In this document: one piece after another, positions 25,660 through 39,199 of the stretch
Layout of the letters: every line of letters starts with the position of its first letter
How positions within the stretch are numbered: position 1 is the stretch's first letter
Assembly: GCA_023846275.1 (NCBI GenBank)
Contig: JAIUJO010000086.1
Location: 528,436-592,435, forward strand
Length of the DNA: 64,000 nucleotides
Source of the DNA: Vanilla planifolia
Lineage: Eukaryota > Streptophyta > Magnoliopsida > Asparagales > Orchidaceae
Direction: 5' to 3'
The notes under the pieces: generated by a model
What the model saw: only the letters and a program-made list of their open reading frames with translations
Database searches by the model: none
Told to the model about the DNA's origin: nothing
Made by a program: the position numbers and the translations under genes

Positions 25660-27060
25660 TAACTGCAAAAAACTTTAAATAAATAGAGTTAAGTATGAGA
25701 CAAAGGAAGATCACTACTTCCTTTATAAAGTTGATATAGTTGGACATAGATGATGCATATGAGTCTTGTGAAGACTAATTTGTATACAATGAGATGTATG
25801 ATAACAAATTGTCAAGAGCAAAAAATATGTCTAAAAATATCGATTTAGGAAGACATTGATTTAGATAGTCAAAGTTATTATATGCTTATGTATGTAATAC
25901 ATAAGCATATAATAATGGATCATAGCACATGATATAATAAAGCAAAAGAATTGAGATGACTATTTATGGATAAAATTTTAATTATTTGGAACTTTTATTA
26001 TTTCAAATATTATTTATGTTGAATACTTGGTTATCACACAATATTTTTGTAATGAAAAAAATCATTATACTATTTATTAATTTTGTTATTAAATGTTTTT
26101 GTATGTCAAACTCAAGCAAATCAAACTATTATAGAGCTTGATCAATTAGTTTGTGAGCTAATGAAAAATTAACTCATCTCAAGCTCCTAATGCAATAATC
26201 TCCCATCTAGGGAATGCCTTTTACATAGTATTTTGGGTTAAAATTATTATAATCACTTAATACTCATATGACACATAAGTTAATTTTCATCCTACTCATG
26301 ATAAGAGACATTGCTTTCCATAATGTTTATGTATGATGAAATATCAATCTCTACTTGCAAGGGTAAAGAGTGAAACATATGAATAAATAATAGTGAACAG
26401 TTAAAATCTAAATAGTTTAATGAACTATATGTTTATTGTTAAACAAATGAGAATTGAAATCATGTTGACAAAAAGTATTTAATTAAATATGCTTATAAAT
26501 CAAATAATAACATGCCCTTTGACATATTAGTTATGGTGTTGAACACCAATTATTATTGCTTTATTTGATGATAATATTGAAATATTTATAATAAAATTTA
26601 TTATTAGGTGAATTTTAAGATTTTGGATATCAGTTGTTTATGTTAATCAAAGAATCCACATTTGAGAAAACATTACATCTTATGAAGATTTGATTTATTA
26701 GAGTGACAGACTATAAGGAGATTTATTTTTAATTTTAATTTACAATTTCTTTATTTTAATCAAAATAAGAAGAATTATTGAAATTATTTCTAATAAGGTG
26801 TAAAAATTAAACTTCTTTATCGTTATAATTTTTATTTAAATTAATTATCATAAGAAACTGATGACTCCAAATTTTGATTTTTTTTTAAAAATTCAACTTA
26901 CCTTGATCACATCTTTGAAAACATCTTTCCAAGGACGCAAAAAGTAAATGAAGAAAAAAGTCGTTGTGATAACTAACTTATGCGAAGCTTTCCTAAGTAT
27001 AAAGTTAAGGCATGACCATAACAATCTTAGTTGATAACTTTTCAATTACTCCTTTCCCTT
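25660..27060 (+). repeat. 1.4-kb dispersed repeat, copy 1
   Basis: This segment is collinear with 53,070-54,600 on the same strand. Shared landmarks are GATATAGTTGGACA versus GATTTAGTTGGACA near the start, CTATTATAGAGCTTGATCAA versus CTATAAAGCTCAATTAA, a shared AATACTCA(T/A)ATGACACATA block, AAATCTAAATAGTT, and CTTTATTTGATGATAATA. Many differences and small indels show the copies are old. No protein is encoded. It could be a solo LTR or another non-autonomous repeat. Confidence 0.8.
25875..25915. repeat. Perfect 19-bp hairpin with 3-nt loop
   Basis: The arm 25,875-25,893 (TTATTATATGCTTATGTAT) is followed by GTA and then its exact reverse complement at 25,897-25,915. It lies inside copy 1 of the dispersed repeat. 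The corresponding place in copy 2 (about 53,310) has only a sequence like the right arm, so the palindrome is specific to this copy. Confidence 0.9.
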
Positions 27061-30000
27061 TCCAAGGTAGTTTAACTACATTGTACAGGTATACTATATT
27101 ATCATTTCTAGACAACCGAGTAAAAAAGAAATGCCATTTACAATAGTACAGCATCAAACTTGAACGATTATCACTTTATTCTTTTATGAGGTAGTAAGGG
27201 TAATTTTTATAATAGGTTCACATATAATAGGGTTTGTACAATCTACTTTATTTTTTTGCCATTAACAAATTCAATAGATTTTATGATTACAAACTAAGAG
27301 AATCACTTTGTACGCTCTTGAGCTTTTTTCCTTAAAGATTATAACACAATTTTCATAGCTGCATCTTACACTACGTCTCATAAACCTTTTTGTACATTGA
27401 AGAAAACACAACTGTGTAACATTATGTGAGACCACTTGGGTTGTAATTTTTAAATTTATAATATATAGCAACTCCATTTCTAAAAAAGTTTATATCACAT
27501 TATTTTAAATGAGACATATGATTGGTATGGTGATGGCTTTTGTAATTAGTAGATGGTCATTACTCCTATCCATTTTATGTTTTAGATTGGTATTGTGATA
27601 AACCATTCAAAAATAATATTAGGTCAAATTTGATTGTTTCTATGCATGGTCTTCTTATGAATTTTTTCTTTGTTATGTCAATTTACTTATTAAGAACATC
27701 CTTCCCTTTATTTATAATTTTCTATATGACACTTTCTTTAACTACATAAATTATTTTATTTGTAAAAAATTAGTTTTGACAATTCATGATTTATTTAAAA
27801 AAAAAATTTTAATAATGTTGTAGCCTAATACTACTTACATTTTAGTAATATTTTGTTCTTACGATGTATTTTTTTTTATTTACTAATAGGAATTTTTAAT
27901 CCATTTAAAGTAAAATCTTTGAGGTCTTCAATTAGATAATTAAAAATTTATAAATTAAGTATCTTTTTTAATCTAAAAATGTAAAAATAGAATAAAATTA
28001 ATCAACTATGAAAAACAGAAAAACATATTATAAAATTATCATAGACATATTAAAAAAGTTTTGAAATATCTCAAATTATTGTTTAGTAAAAAAATAAAAT
28101 TGGAAAATAGGATAATTAAAATAAAATTATATTAAGAAAATTTAAAAATAAAAATAAAACATATTATATTTTTTCTAATGCTCAAATAAATGTGAAGTTA
28201 TGTGATGAGAAAAATATTCTATTAAAAAATTTAAAAACAAATTATTTATTAAAATTTTAAAATAATAATTTCATAGTAACATATGTGTTAATAATATTTT
28301 TATGGACGCCTAAAACATAGAAGAAAAAAATTAAAAATAGAAATTTGAAATGTTTTAAATGTTAAGATTACTATTTAATAAATGTAACAAAGTATTATCC
28401 TAATAAATTCTACGAATGCTATGGTGAAAGCGAAAAAAGGTTAACCGTAATAATACATAAAAAATTAAAGATTGTAGTAAAGAAAAGTACCAAAATGAAG
28501 ATTCATTCAAAGATAAGGGCTGCACACATGAAAAGGAATGAAGTTTTTTGTAAATTAAGCTATGGTAAATGTAAGATTTTCAAAAAAATGTAAAAATAAA
28601 AAGAAAATTGCTAGTAAGATGTTTTTAAAAAATATATTGTAAATGTAATTATTGTTGAAATTATAAATAATTGAAATATTTAAAAATATTTATATTGTTA
28701 TCATAACTTAACTTATTTAGCATATTTTAAAAAATTATCATAAAAACAAAAAAAAAAGAAAAACACAACAATAATTAATAAAGCATAAATATTTGAAAAA
28801 GAAAAGAAAATATTACAATGAAAATAAAATAATTAAATGTTCAAATGTTCAGAATATTAGTCAATGTCAAATTTTCTTTAAAACATAAAGCAGTCTATTG
28901 TCAAATGTTATTACTAAACATAGTAGTTTTTAATTAAATCACTATATTAATTATGCATATTGATTTAAATCTTTTTATGACTTTTTAATATATAACAAGA
29001 AAAAAAAATTTAATGATAGAAAATTTTTATATTTTCAAAACATGAGTGTTACATAAATGCAAATGCTTAACATAAATGAAACAATATAAAAAATTTTAAT
29101 TAAAAATAATAAAGATATTAAGTTATTTGAAATGCTTAGGTCTATACATGTAAAAAAAATAGAAGATTTTATCAAAATTTATAACTAATAAATGTTACAA
29201 CATTGAAATGAACAAAGTCAACATAAAATAATCAAAAGTCATTAAATAAATTAATAATTAAAAAGTTGTTATATTACATGATAAAATAATAACTTAATAG
29301 TAAACTATTACATATCACATTTACAAAAAAAAATTATTCAACTATAGAAAAAGGCATTGATAGACAAAAATTTCTTAGTACAAGTACATGATTAAAATGA
29401 TTAAAATATTACTGAATCATAATAAGATTATTGATCATTTATGACATAAAAAATGATTAACATTAAATTTAAATAACATATCATTAATAAAAGTGCATCA
29501 ATAGAAACTATTTAAAGAAAAAACCAACTTTTCAATGGTAAAGAATATTTATGATAATAACAAATAAATGTTATTTAGCAAGATTTATAGAAAAATGGAT
29601 CTAAAGATTTTTAATGATGGATTGAGTTATATATTGTGTAGTAAATTAATATTTATTGGTAAGAATATTAATTTTCTTGAAATTAAAATAAGATAATTAT
29701 TTTTAAAATAACGATCAAATCCACAAATTGTCTTAAATTTTCAAAGATTTTGCATTTTGCAAAAATAATCAAATGAACAAAATCTTTTATTGAAAACTAA
29801 AAATTATCTAAGACAATTAATATGCATAAATATACATAAATATTTACATATCATAAAACATTGTGCAAACATGGATTGTATATATTTGCATTAAATCTTG
29901 TAAAAAATAATTAAGACACCAACATTAGATGAAATCTACTTTTTAACTCTACTTTTAGAATATATCAGCTTGTTTTTAAATAACACAACCTTGATTAATT

Positions 30001-32029
30001 CAATAGAGTTGAAAAATAAATAAAGAAAGATCTAGGTAAAACATTGGGAAATAGTTAACAATAGTGAATTTTATGATATAATTTTTTTTACAATCTAAAA
30101 TAAATTAAAATTATGTTTTTCATTATATAGGAATGCAAAATATTTATTTTCTTATGAAAACAATTTTATGACAGCATAAAACAATACTTGTAGTTTGCTA
30201 GCCCCAAATACCATTTTTCTAAAAATAATATAATATAATTTTGAAATAAAAAAATTTAAATGTTAAAGATTACTTATATTTTATATTTTATTAAATCTCA
30301 CCTTGCTATCTACTCTATATCAATAAAAAATATATTTTTTTAAAACATCAAAAAATTATAACTAATATATTAGAAAAAATCCTTCCAAATAAAGAATGGG
30401 AAAAACTAAAAAAGTTGTGAAAAGCTTTATACAAATCGTATTTGAAAAATAAAATTACAATATGGAAAGAAAAGAAAACTTTTAAAACAAAATAAACAGT
30501 AGAATTATGATTAAAAAATAATAAATTATATATAATACACAAAAAAACAATCACAAAAAGGTATCATTAAATGAAATGACAATAATTTGTAGTAAATTTA
30601 TTTAATATAGAGAAAAGAAAATTTTGGGAAATATAAAAAAACCTTCTTCCAAAAAAATGCTCTAGAATTAATATAAGGTATGAAAAAAATTAAAATCAAT
30701 AATGAACAAGTCAAATATATCTAAAAAATAAAAAAAATAGAAGGTGTTTCAAAAAGACTATTCGTTCGATATATCTTACTGAATGTGAAAGTAAGTCAAC
30801 AAAATTTTTTTATTAACGTAAGAATAATAAGTCTTTTATTAAAGATGGAAAACAAGAAAAATAAAAAGGAAAATGAAATAGTGCCAGCATAATAAAAATT
30901 TATTATATAACAACTAAATATATTAGTTACATGGAATAAACTTTCATTAAGAATACAATATTTCAAAATGTTAGTTTTTTACAATGAAATATTAAATACA
31001 ATATTATTAAAAGAATTTAACACTTAAAAACCTTAGGAAACTATGCACCAAAATTTAGTTGTTGTATTACCCAAAAGAATCACATGTGCATAGCATTTGT
31101 TTTCTAAAAATTTTCTTTAACACTAAATTTAAAAGGAAATATAACAAATCATAAAATATATATGATTAACATTAAAAAGTTAAAGTGATTAGAATATCTA
31201 AAAAGTATATCAACAAAATTTTTTGCAAATAATGCATGAAAAATTGACCCTATGTTGCAAATCAAGAAATTTAGAAAGAAAAAAAATAGAAAAGTTACAA
31301 TAATGAAATAATTAAATAATAAAAATAATGTTTATATAGATTTATGAAGCAATATTCATAATACTTAAGTAAAAAAAATGTCCAAAGACAAAAGATGTCA
31401 TGTGAAAATAAAAACTAATCCATAAATAGATTATTTTAAATCATAAAATGCTTATGTAAATGAAGTGAAAAAATTTTCAAAAATAGAAAACAATCTACAA
31501 GATATACTAATAAAATATTTGGTAAAAGTTCACTTAAAAATTATGTAACATACGAATTAATAGATTATTTAATTGGAAGTAGATATCTTATGTGATATAA
31601 ATAAATGACATAAATACTACGAAAAAAATAAATTTTAAAATACAGATACAAGACTTTAATGAATTAGTTAAAAATTTTTCAATTTATAAGAAATAAATAG
31701 CATATAATATTTAGAATTAAATAAAAGTCATGTAAAATTTATTGATTTAATTTTTTCATAAAACAATATTCTAACTTATTCATCAACAAAAGCATTCTCT
31801 TATTATTACAAATAAACAAGACTTAAATGTTTAAATTAAAATTATATTAAATTAAAATATAGTTAATTTAATGAAATATGATAATTTAATTTTAAAAAAT
31901 AGAAAAACATATTTTAACAAAACATTTGAATATCTTTAAAATAGCCAAATAAACTTAATTTAATAAATAGAAGTTATTATGAATTTTAACATATGAACAT
32001 GTCAATTTTTAAATCATATTTTTAAAAGT

Positions 32030-32260
32030 AAGCTAAAAAAAGTATTTTTGATAACTCTATAACGATAATATGTAGTAATCATTTGTTGCGCTATTGTGAA
32101 CGTGTTGTAATAACTAGGCGAAGTGAAAAATTTCAATGGAGCAAGACCAACAGAAACCTTAAGTTGGATTGAGGATTGATGCCTCTGCTTAATCGCTTCA
32201 GTATCTTCTTGATCTTGATTCAAGTGGGTTTGCTTCGAATGTTTTGGCTAAATAATTTCA
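32030..32260. other. Short GC-richer island of unknown origin
   Basis: Between AT-rich sequence on both sides, this stretch is clearly more balanced in composition and is open on the minus strand from 32,223 (NQDQEDTEAIKQRHQSS near the start). On the plus strand a frame with SEKFQWSKTNRN is also open for about 25 codons. I recognise neither. It may be a transposon fragment or a relic of a host exon. Confidence 0.3.
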
Positions 32261-35200
32261 AGATCCTATGTTCCCTATGTTTTAATTTGTAGAACCATTA
32301 AAACTTTCCTTTATAGATAAGTTGTACTTACCTTAAAAAAAAGAAGCATTTGTTCAAATTAAATAACTCTTCTTGAGTTTTGTTTGACATTTTTAGCCCT
32401 AGAACACATAAACTATTCAATAACAAAACATCATAGATTCAAACTATGTGGTATGAAAAAAAGTTTAGAATAATCTTAAATTTTTCTTTGGTTTACGATC
32501 ATCTAATATGATGACTAAATGTTGCACATGCATGGTCTACTTTTTATGTTATTTTACTAGTAAAAATTAGAACTAGAAATAGATCATATACATATAATGA
32601 TCTCATTATATACATATGATTATCATTTATGATAGAAATATGAAGTGTGAATATTGTTTCACAAGTTATCTACCTTGTCATATCTTTTTAATGTCCATAG
32701 TGTTGGGTTCTTCTACATACAACATTTATACAAACTCATTTTCATAGGTGTAATTTTTTTCTATGAGAATCCTAAGTCATGATTAAATTGTAGTTGAGTT
32801 GAACATGTATGATATAATTTTTCATATCGATATAATTCTTCATTTAACATTGAATGATGAACATCTTCTTGTTAAGTGTATCTTCTACATAAAAGTAGGC
32901 ATTTTCTTTGGTGTATTTCAATAACCTTTATATAAAATAGTACAAAATAGAATGTTCTACTTATGTGATTTACTTCTTTTCATTCATTGCTTAAAGGACT
33001 AAAAATAAAAATGTTACAATTTTATATTAAAAATATCATATTCTCTTTAAGAGTAAGGCTTCATTACTAAGTAAAATTTTTTTAACTAGAACATTATCAT
33101 ATTATTATGAGCATATATGATATAAAAAATCATAAGAGATCCAAATATAATGAAAAAATTAATTCTATATTAGTGACCCCCTTTTTATAATTGTTCTATC
33201 ACCTTAAGTTAATGTAATAAATTTATCATTCATATACCATTTGAATGATCGTTTTGTACCAAAATTGAAAATTTGAAAAATGCAATAAAGCTCTTCATTG
33301 TACTGTCTATTCATTTACCACATACTTCTTTAATAAACTTTTGCTACAAAACGTATTGGTGAGATAGCTGGTTTTTTAGGACAATAAGTTTTATCTTTCT
33401 ATTGTTTTAGAATGATTTATTGAATATAAGTTTATGGACAATTATTAAATTCATAAAGGCTACTTTTATCACTTTAGGAAAGTAAACAAAACTATTTGAC
33501 ATACCTTTAAAAATGAGTGATTCATCAAGATTAGTAGGACTTTTTTTGTCTTAGAATAGATGGATGAACACCTTTCATTCTATTATCATTATTTTTTTTA
33601 TTCTAAGCATAATAATATCTTAATCATATGTTTAGATATTTTGTCAGTTTCTTCAAAAAGGGTTTGAGGTAAAGGATGTAAAACTTTTTTTGTGTTATAA
33701 ATTTTTTCCTTTAAACCACTATAATTGTTGTTATGTTATTGTCAAAGCTGGCTAATCATTACAAGCTCAAGGTGTTTTGGTGAATCAGTGATTAAAGATG
33801 ATGCAAGCATTTCTAGTTTGCCAAATATAAGGCAAATGTTGGTAGTTTAGTATATTCATGGCTAAGTCAACTTTGGTTTAATGAAAGCCTTGTCTTTGTG
33901 GATGAGCTATTTCAATCATTATGTGCATTACTTATTTATTTATTTATTTGTTTGTTTTAACTATTATTTATTCAATAATAGTATTTTTCAAATCTAAGGT
34001 AGGATTTCAAATGGTCGTAATAATTGTTAGACAGCAAAAATCATTTATGATAAATAAAAAAAGGTAAAATTTCCTTCCTCTTTTAGCAAGTGTAGTCCTT
34101 TCAAATGTTGTCATATCGGTTGTGTAAAATGTAAAAGTTCTTAACACAAGGTTATTGTCTTACATTTTTTATGATGAATTGTTTCCAATATCTACTAACA
34201 TTGTTGATTATCCTCCATTTCTTTGGAAAAGTAATGCATTATAGAAAAATTCTTTTAAAGTTTTTTTAATCTAAACTATAATTTCTCGAAATTCTTTGCC
34301 CATTCTATCATTATTCTTGATGATAATGGTCATAAGTCTTTAAAATTTTTTCATCCTAGTGCAGGAAAAAAAAATTACACTTATCTTTGTCTCATAAAAT
34401 TAGGATAAAAGTTTATTACTTGCCTTCTTGTTATGAAGAATGCAAGATTTAGTTAAGTTATTTGAAGATAAATTTTCTCAAATCACTATTTAATACTAGA
34501 AAGAGATGAAGAATCAAAATAAATAGAAAAGAAAAGTAACTTCACGTATTCTCTTAATAAATTTTTTAATCAAAGGTGTAAAGCTTGATTGATATCTTAA
34601 TGATATCTCACTTGTTGAATACGATGATAATCTATCTAAATGCATTAATTAATTAGTAAATGAACCTATGAAGATAATCATCTTAATGCTAATTTAAAAG
34701 TGAAAAGCAACAAGCATGAACAACATATTCATGAGTTACAAGAAGTATGAAATTTTTTAAGTAATGAATCGCTCTAAGAGACGAAATAATCACATGTCTA
34801 TTTTCTAAATTACATATAGATTATTGTGAAAAAAAATTTTTATAAATATTTCATGCATTGGTGTTTTGAATTGATAGAATATTCAATAAGGAAAAGAAAA
34901 TGTAGATGTCAAAGAAAATTTTGTTCCCTTAGTTATGTTGCAAGCAATACTAATTAAATTGAAGGAAACATTTGTTTCCCTGAACATGATTCTTCATGTA
35001 GACAAGCTATTCATATGTGTGTTTGAGTAAACATTGCATGACTATTATTAGTCCATTTCATTTGTGCATGGCTTCTACCCTTTCTTTCAACTGAATTTCA
35101 ATCAATCTTATGGGTTGGAAAACAATTAATCACCTACCAATTCATCATTCTAGTACTTCACTTAATTAATTGACAAAATATCAAGATCATGTAGCTCTTT

Positions 35201-35950
35201 ATATTGAAGAATAGGGTCATGTAATTAATTGACAAAATATCAAAAAGATGTGAACAAAAATAACTAGCAATAGGAAAAGTCTAAGGCCACAAAAGTTTCT
35301 ACTTAAGTTGTTAAATCTTTGGCCAAGAAATCAACTATGGATGTTCAAACATAGGCCTTAACAAAAATAAAAACAATTGAGCACATCCCTAATCCTAAGT
35401 AAAAGCAAAATAACATATACAAGGGAGTTCAATTGTTTGGCAAGCTTATTATTGGATGGTTATAGTTCCTTAAAAAATCCTAAAAAATGACAAGGGCAAC
35501 GATCAAGTTTTTAATTGAAAAAGTTCATTGGACGAAATTTAGCACTAATATGATAATCTACATCTTAACTTTTTTAGTGAAGAACTTTATGGAACTTAAC
35601 AACCTAAATGTTTAAAATTCAAACTATTGTGGGGTTTAATCCAGTGAAATGTCAAAGGATAAGGAACAAATTATAAAAGATTTACGAAAAACTAAAAATG
35701 GTTTAGAGTGCAAAAATTACTTACAAAAATTGTTAAAGATTCAAATTAGTGGATGCTTTAACCTAGCCAAATTGTAGATAATAATAGTCTTAATGAATAA
35801 TTTCTTATTTTGAAATTTTTAGATTGCTATTAAAAATTTTTTAGCCACGTGATTAATCAATTCATTATAATATATATAGTTTGATAAGTTGCCTTGTTGG
35901 AACTCGTCTTCTATGGATAAGATGAAAAAATTTGATATTAAACTCAATTG
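32260..35950. other. Unassigned stretch upstream of LINE copy 2
   Basis: No domain was recognised. A TTTA microsatellite lies near 33,930-33,950 and a small duplication at 35,164-35,243. The last part could hold the ORF1 region of the LINE whose endonuclease begins near 36,000, but no ORF1 motif could be read. Confidence 0.35.
35164..35243 (+). repeat. 21-bp direct repeat, 59-bp spacing
   Basis: AATTAATTGACAAAATATCA plus one further A occurs identically at 35,164 and 35,223, each near a TCATGTA word. It is probably a replication-slippage duplication. Confidence 0.85.
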
Positions 35951-35997
35951 TTAGCATCATTATTACAATATATGAAACAAGATATAGATTCTTTTGA

Positions 35998-36570
35998 ATG
36001 ACTTCAACTATAATGTTGGCAATAATGAGGAGTAGTTCATCCATAACAATATCAAGCATCAATCCTAGGTTTCTAAAGCAAGCTACACTTTCACCTATGA
36101 TAAAAAAGCATGGCTTGTTGAAGGAGTTTATTATCGGAAAGCAATTTCACATTGTTAATAATACTACAAATCCATGGATGGTGGGTAGGGATTTTATTGA
36201 AATCACATCTTTAGATGATTACAATGGACTATGTACTCCTAAACTAAAACCAATCAAAGAGTTTGTTGATTGCATAATTCTATGTCATCTCAAGCAGTAG
36301 TGATTTTTTAGTTATTCATCTATATAGGAGAGAAAAGGTAATAAAATATGGGTTTGGAAAAGTTTATATAGTTTTCTTTTTAATAAGAAATAGATAACTA
36401 TTTTCAACTTTTATAATTCATCACCTTGCTAGAACTGGATCAAGTCATATGCCTCTTCCATTGCATCTCATCAAAATTCATCCTTCATCTGCAAAACAAT
36501 TTAAATTTCATAACATGTTTTTGAGCCACACTACAATTGCATAGACAATGGTCAATAATTGAAATTGTTC
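35998..36570 (+). pseudogene. LINE endonuclease, C-terminal half (copy 2)
   Basis: The open frame 35,998-36,300 contains NPWMVGRDFIEITSLDDYNG at about 36,167-36,226. It matches the APE-type endonuclease box PW(L/M)(V/C)GGDFNEI of plant LINEs, with the catalytic N of GDFN replaced by I. It continues into KEFVDCIILCHL, the usual helix after this box. After the stop at 36,300, another frame near 36,420-36,475 reads HHLARTGSSHMPLPLHL. This is the closing SDH box (HLxRxxSDHxPLLL) with D changed to S. The enzyme nicks the target DNA for target-primed reverse transcription; loss of N and D makes this copy inactive. The minus-strand frame 36,062-35,865 is a shadow. Confidence 0.85.
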
Positions 36571-37069
36571 TTTAAACTATTTTGGGAAAAAGGCCCTAGC
36601 CTGAAAAAAAAATGCACATAAAATATGCCTTAAAGATTTAAAAAATCAATATTTACGAAAATCTTTGATGCTATTAAAATAGATATGGAAGAAGTGAATC
36701 ACAAATAAGTAATTTTTCATGGAAAACAAAAAGTGGATTAATAGAAGGTATTATATCTTTTTTATTCTTATTATTGATAAGATTTTGAAAGATTAAATAT
36801 TATTGGAAATAGAAAGAAGGAATTAGAAAGCCAATAGAAGGAGAAAAAAATACAATATTTGCCTATATTTTACTTACAAAGTGTAGAGGCAAACAAAGAG
36901 GACAAAATAATGAAAATTATAATCAATGACTTTTAAAATATTTTTAGGTCTTCTTAAGTAATTGAAGGTGAAATATGTTTAACTACATCCTTTCCTTTTA
37001 ACAAAAGCAAACAAACAGTAAAATAATGCAACACCATGGAGGAAATAAAGAGAAAACTTTTAATAACAA

Positions 37070-37735
37070 TTTAGATTGCACCCTTGGCCCTGATGGTTTT
37101 AAAGAAAAATTCTACACTAATTATTTATATTTAATCTTAAATGTTGTGTTGGGTGTAGCTAACATATTTTTATAAGATCTCAAATTCTTTTGGGGGAGTT
37201 TAGGCACAAACATTATATATATTTCTAATTCTCATAAAATAGAAATGATTACTGATTTTAGGCAAAATATTCTTCAAAGCATCATGAAAATAACATTCGA
37301 AAAGGTCGTTGTTGATTAAATATAACAAATTTTTGATAGACTGATTTCACTAAAGCAAACTGATTTTATAAATGTAGAGATATTGTATGGAACATATTAT
37401 CTATTCAATAATTGATATATTCTATTAACAATAAAAATTATGTGGCAATTTTGTTGTAAAGCTGGATTTTAGTAATATGAATCACAACATATCATGAAAA
37501 TTTCTTTGTAATACGTTATCCAAGTACAATGTTAATAAGAAATTTTTTAATGTCCTCACCAATTACCTTTGCAATGCATGGATATCAACCATCATTAATG
37601 GATCACCATGTAAATTTTTTCAACATTCAATTTTCCTTAATCACCATAATCCTCTAACTTCCTTTCTTTTCATCTCATTCATAGAGTTCTTCAAAAGAAG
37701 TGCTACAATGTTTTTCCTTAAAAAATAATGATATT
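37070..37735 (+). pseudogene. LINE reverse transcriptase (copy 2), truncated
   Basis: Plus-strand blocks in order are LGPDGF near 37,090 (family: APGPDGF), then IIYISNSHKIEMITDFRQNI near 37,215 (family: LIPKxxxPxxxxDFRPIS). LDFSNMNHNI near 37,460 corresponds to LDMSKAYDRV. NAWISTIINGSPCKFFQHS near 37,575 corresponds to WIxxLINGSPxGFFxxSRG, followed by NPLTSFLF for DPLSPxLF. The palm ends there and the ADD box is not present before homology to copia starts. Frames shift at least twice. RT would copy element RNA at the nicked target; this piece cannot. Confidence 0.88.
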
Positions 37736-37959
37736 ATAAGGATATGTTATAGAATCTATAAGTTTTTCGAAAAGAAGAGCATCCCATAAAAACTTTTCGG
37801 CATACCTATTCAACAACCCTATTCAATTTGGACCATTCAATATTATGAATAGTGTATTTACATCAAAGATTATGAAAGTAGCTAACAATTAGTTTTTAAT
37901 TAGTAAATAACACATAAAGAGTTTTCTTAAGTAATAGACATAAATTTATTTTATTTATT

Positions 37960-38560
37960 GTATAACAAGTTTTCTTTAATTCCCATGGCCTAAAAGTATT
38001 TTGGTAGGTTGTATTTGATTAGCATAGTTCTACCCATCGTTACTAAGGTCCTATTCCTTCTTTTCAAAATCCAATTTCATTTATGTTAATAAGGATATGT
38101 AAATTGTTGCCACTTATTTTTAACCTTTTTATAAATATCACACTGAATACAAATTATTTTATGATAGGTTAGTCATCTATCTCTTTAATCAAATTAAAAA
38201 ATATTTCAACTATCTCACTCTTACTCTTAAGAAATACAACTCAATTGTATCTAGAAGAACCATCAATAATCTCAAATTGATATTTTTTTCACCTAAACAC
38301 TAGAGTTGTGTGGATATAAAAAGGTTTAAATAAATTAACCTTAAAGATCTACTAGCAATTAAGACATTTCATACAGCTTTCAACTAGTTTTGCTTGACTT
38401 GGGAAGATCTTTAACTACATCTAAATTACTTATTTTCTTTAATATAGAAAGCCATAAGTGACAAATTATGAATATCTTCTTGTTAAACTTTTCCCCAATT
38501 GTTACCCATCTATTTCAATCACATCTTATTGAGATAAACTTTGAAATATGTTTAGGCATA
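37960..38560 (-). pseudogene. Copia integrase (copy B)
   Basis: This is collinear with 2,990-3,650 of copy A over its whole length. For example, TTTTGGTAGGTTGTATT followed by (C/T)(A/G)ATTA(A/G)CATAG appears in both and encodes, on the minus strand, the integrase stretch after VERKN. Stops are frequent and no long frame remains. The identification rests on homology to copy A, where the protein motif is clearer. Confidence 0.75.
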
Positions 38561-38819
38561 TGTCTTCAGCACCTACTATCCAACTCCTAAAAGTTAGATT
38601 TTGATTTTTTTCTCTTTAAACGTCTACATAAATTATAAATTTTTACTTAGTAATCATAAAATGTTGCTTTTATTAATCTTATTTTTTAGCATAATTCAAA
38701 AGTATGTTACTTTGAACCTTTGAATGTGTCGAAAATACTAGATCTCTAAAAAATGATTATGAAGGCAACTTATTTTAAATTCTCTATTCTCTAACCTTAG
38801 GAATCCAAACAAGTATGGC

Positions 38820-39068
38820 TTAGTAATTGGAAACAAGACTTAAAACTAGTAATATTTTTCTAATTTGACAATCCTTAATGGTATGATCATTTTTACAACT
38901 ATAAAAGTTTGTAATATTTGAAATATTATGCATATTCAAAGGGAACCATATATATATTTGTTTAGCAATGTAGACATCTTGTGAATTATTAGAAAATTTA
39001 CCTTGTTGAAAATAAATTTTTTCCAAACTCATAAGTGCTTTTTTAAAAGAAGTATTCTTACTGATCAT
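38820..39068 (-). pseudogene. Copia gag-protease interval (copy B)
   Basis: This 82-codon frame lies between the knuckle and integrase of copy B. It holds a second knuckle-like motif, FYSCKNDHTIKDC, whose Cys and His spacing resembles the pre-integrase H-x-C-x-K-x-GH box of copia polyproteins (family form C-x-Y-C-x-K-x-GHxxxxC). Copy A has a matching region at 3,860-4,030. The frame is probably a preserved piece of the polyprotein rather than a gene of its own. Confidence 0.45.
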
Positions 39069-39199
39069 TAAATCACTTTCATTAAATAATTTTTTTCTCT
39101 CCTTTCATGAAAAGCTGAGCACATTTTTCATTATAAAATATTTTTAACTTTTATGTATAGACATTAATATATGTTAAAACACTAACTATTTAATTAGTT

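Larger units (their letters stand above)
24300..32010. other. Extremely AT-rich belt without genes
   Basis: Nearly all sequence is A/T. About 24,300-25,000 is T-rich on the plus strand; most of 25,040-32,000 is A-rich, apart from the repeat copy at 25,660-27,060 and a mixed part to 27,900. No coding domain was seen. Open frames here, such as minus 24,172-23,990 and 30,554-30,348, are accidents of composition. Words like TTCAAATGTT recur but without a constant period that I could establish. Confidence 0.6.
35998..37735 (+). mobile_element. Degenerate plant L1-type LINE, copy 2
   Basis: Endonuclease and reverse transcriptase blocks follow in correct order on the plus strand, with the RT cut off at about 37,735 where minus-strand copia sequence begins. 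The part after the RT palm and the RNase H seen in copy 1 are absent. The element was therefore truncated at its 3' side by the copia block or by a deletion. Its 5' limit is unknown. Frames are broken, but the retained motifs are clear. Confidence 0.85.

Noticed and set aside
24300-32000. Recurring words such as TTCAAATGTT in both AT-rich belts, suggesting a degenerate satellite
   Set aside because: Spacings between occurrences are irregular; without an autocorrelation test the pattern is no stronger than expected in such AT-rich DNA.
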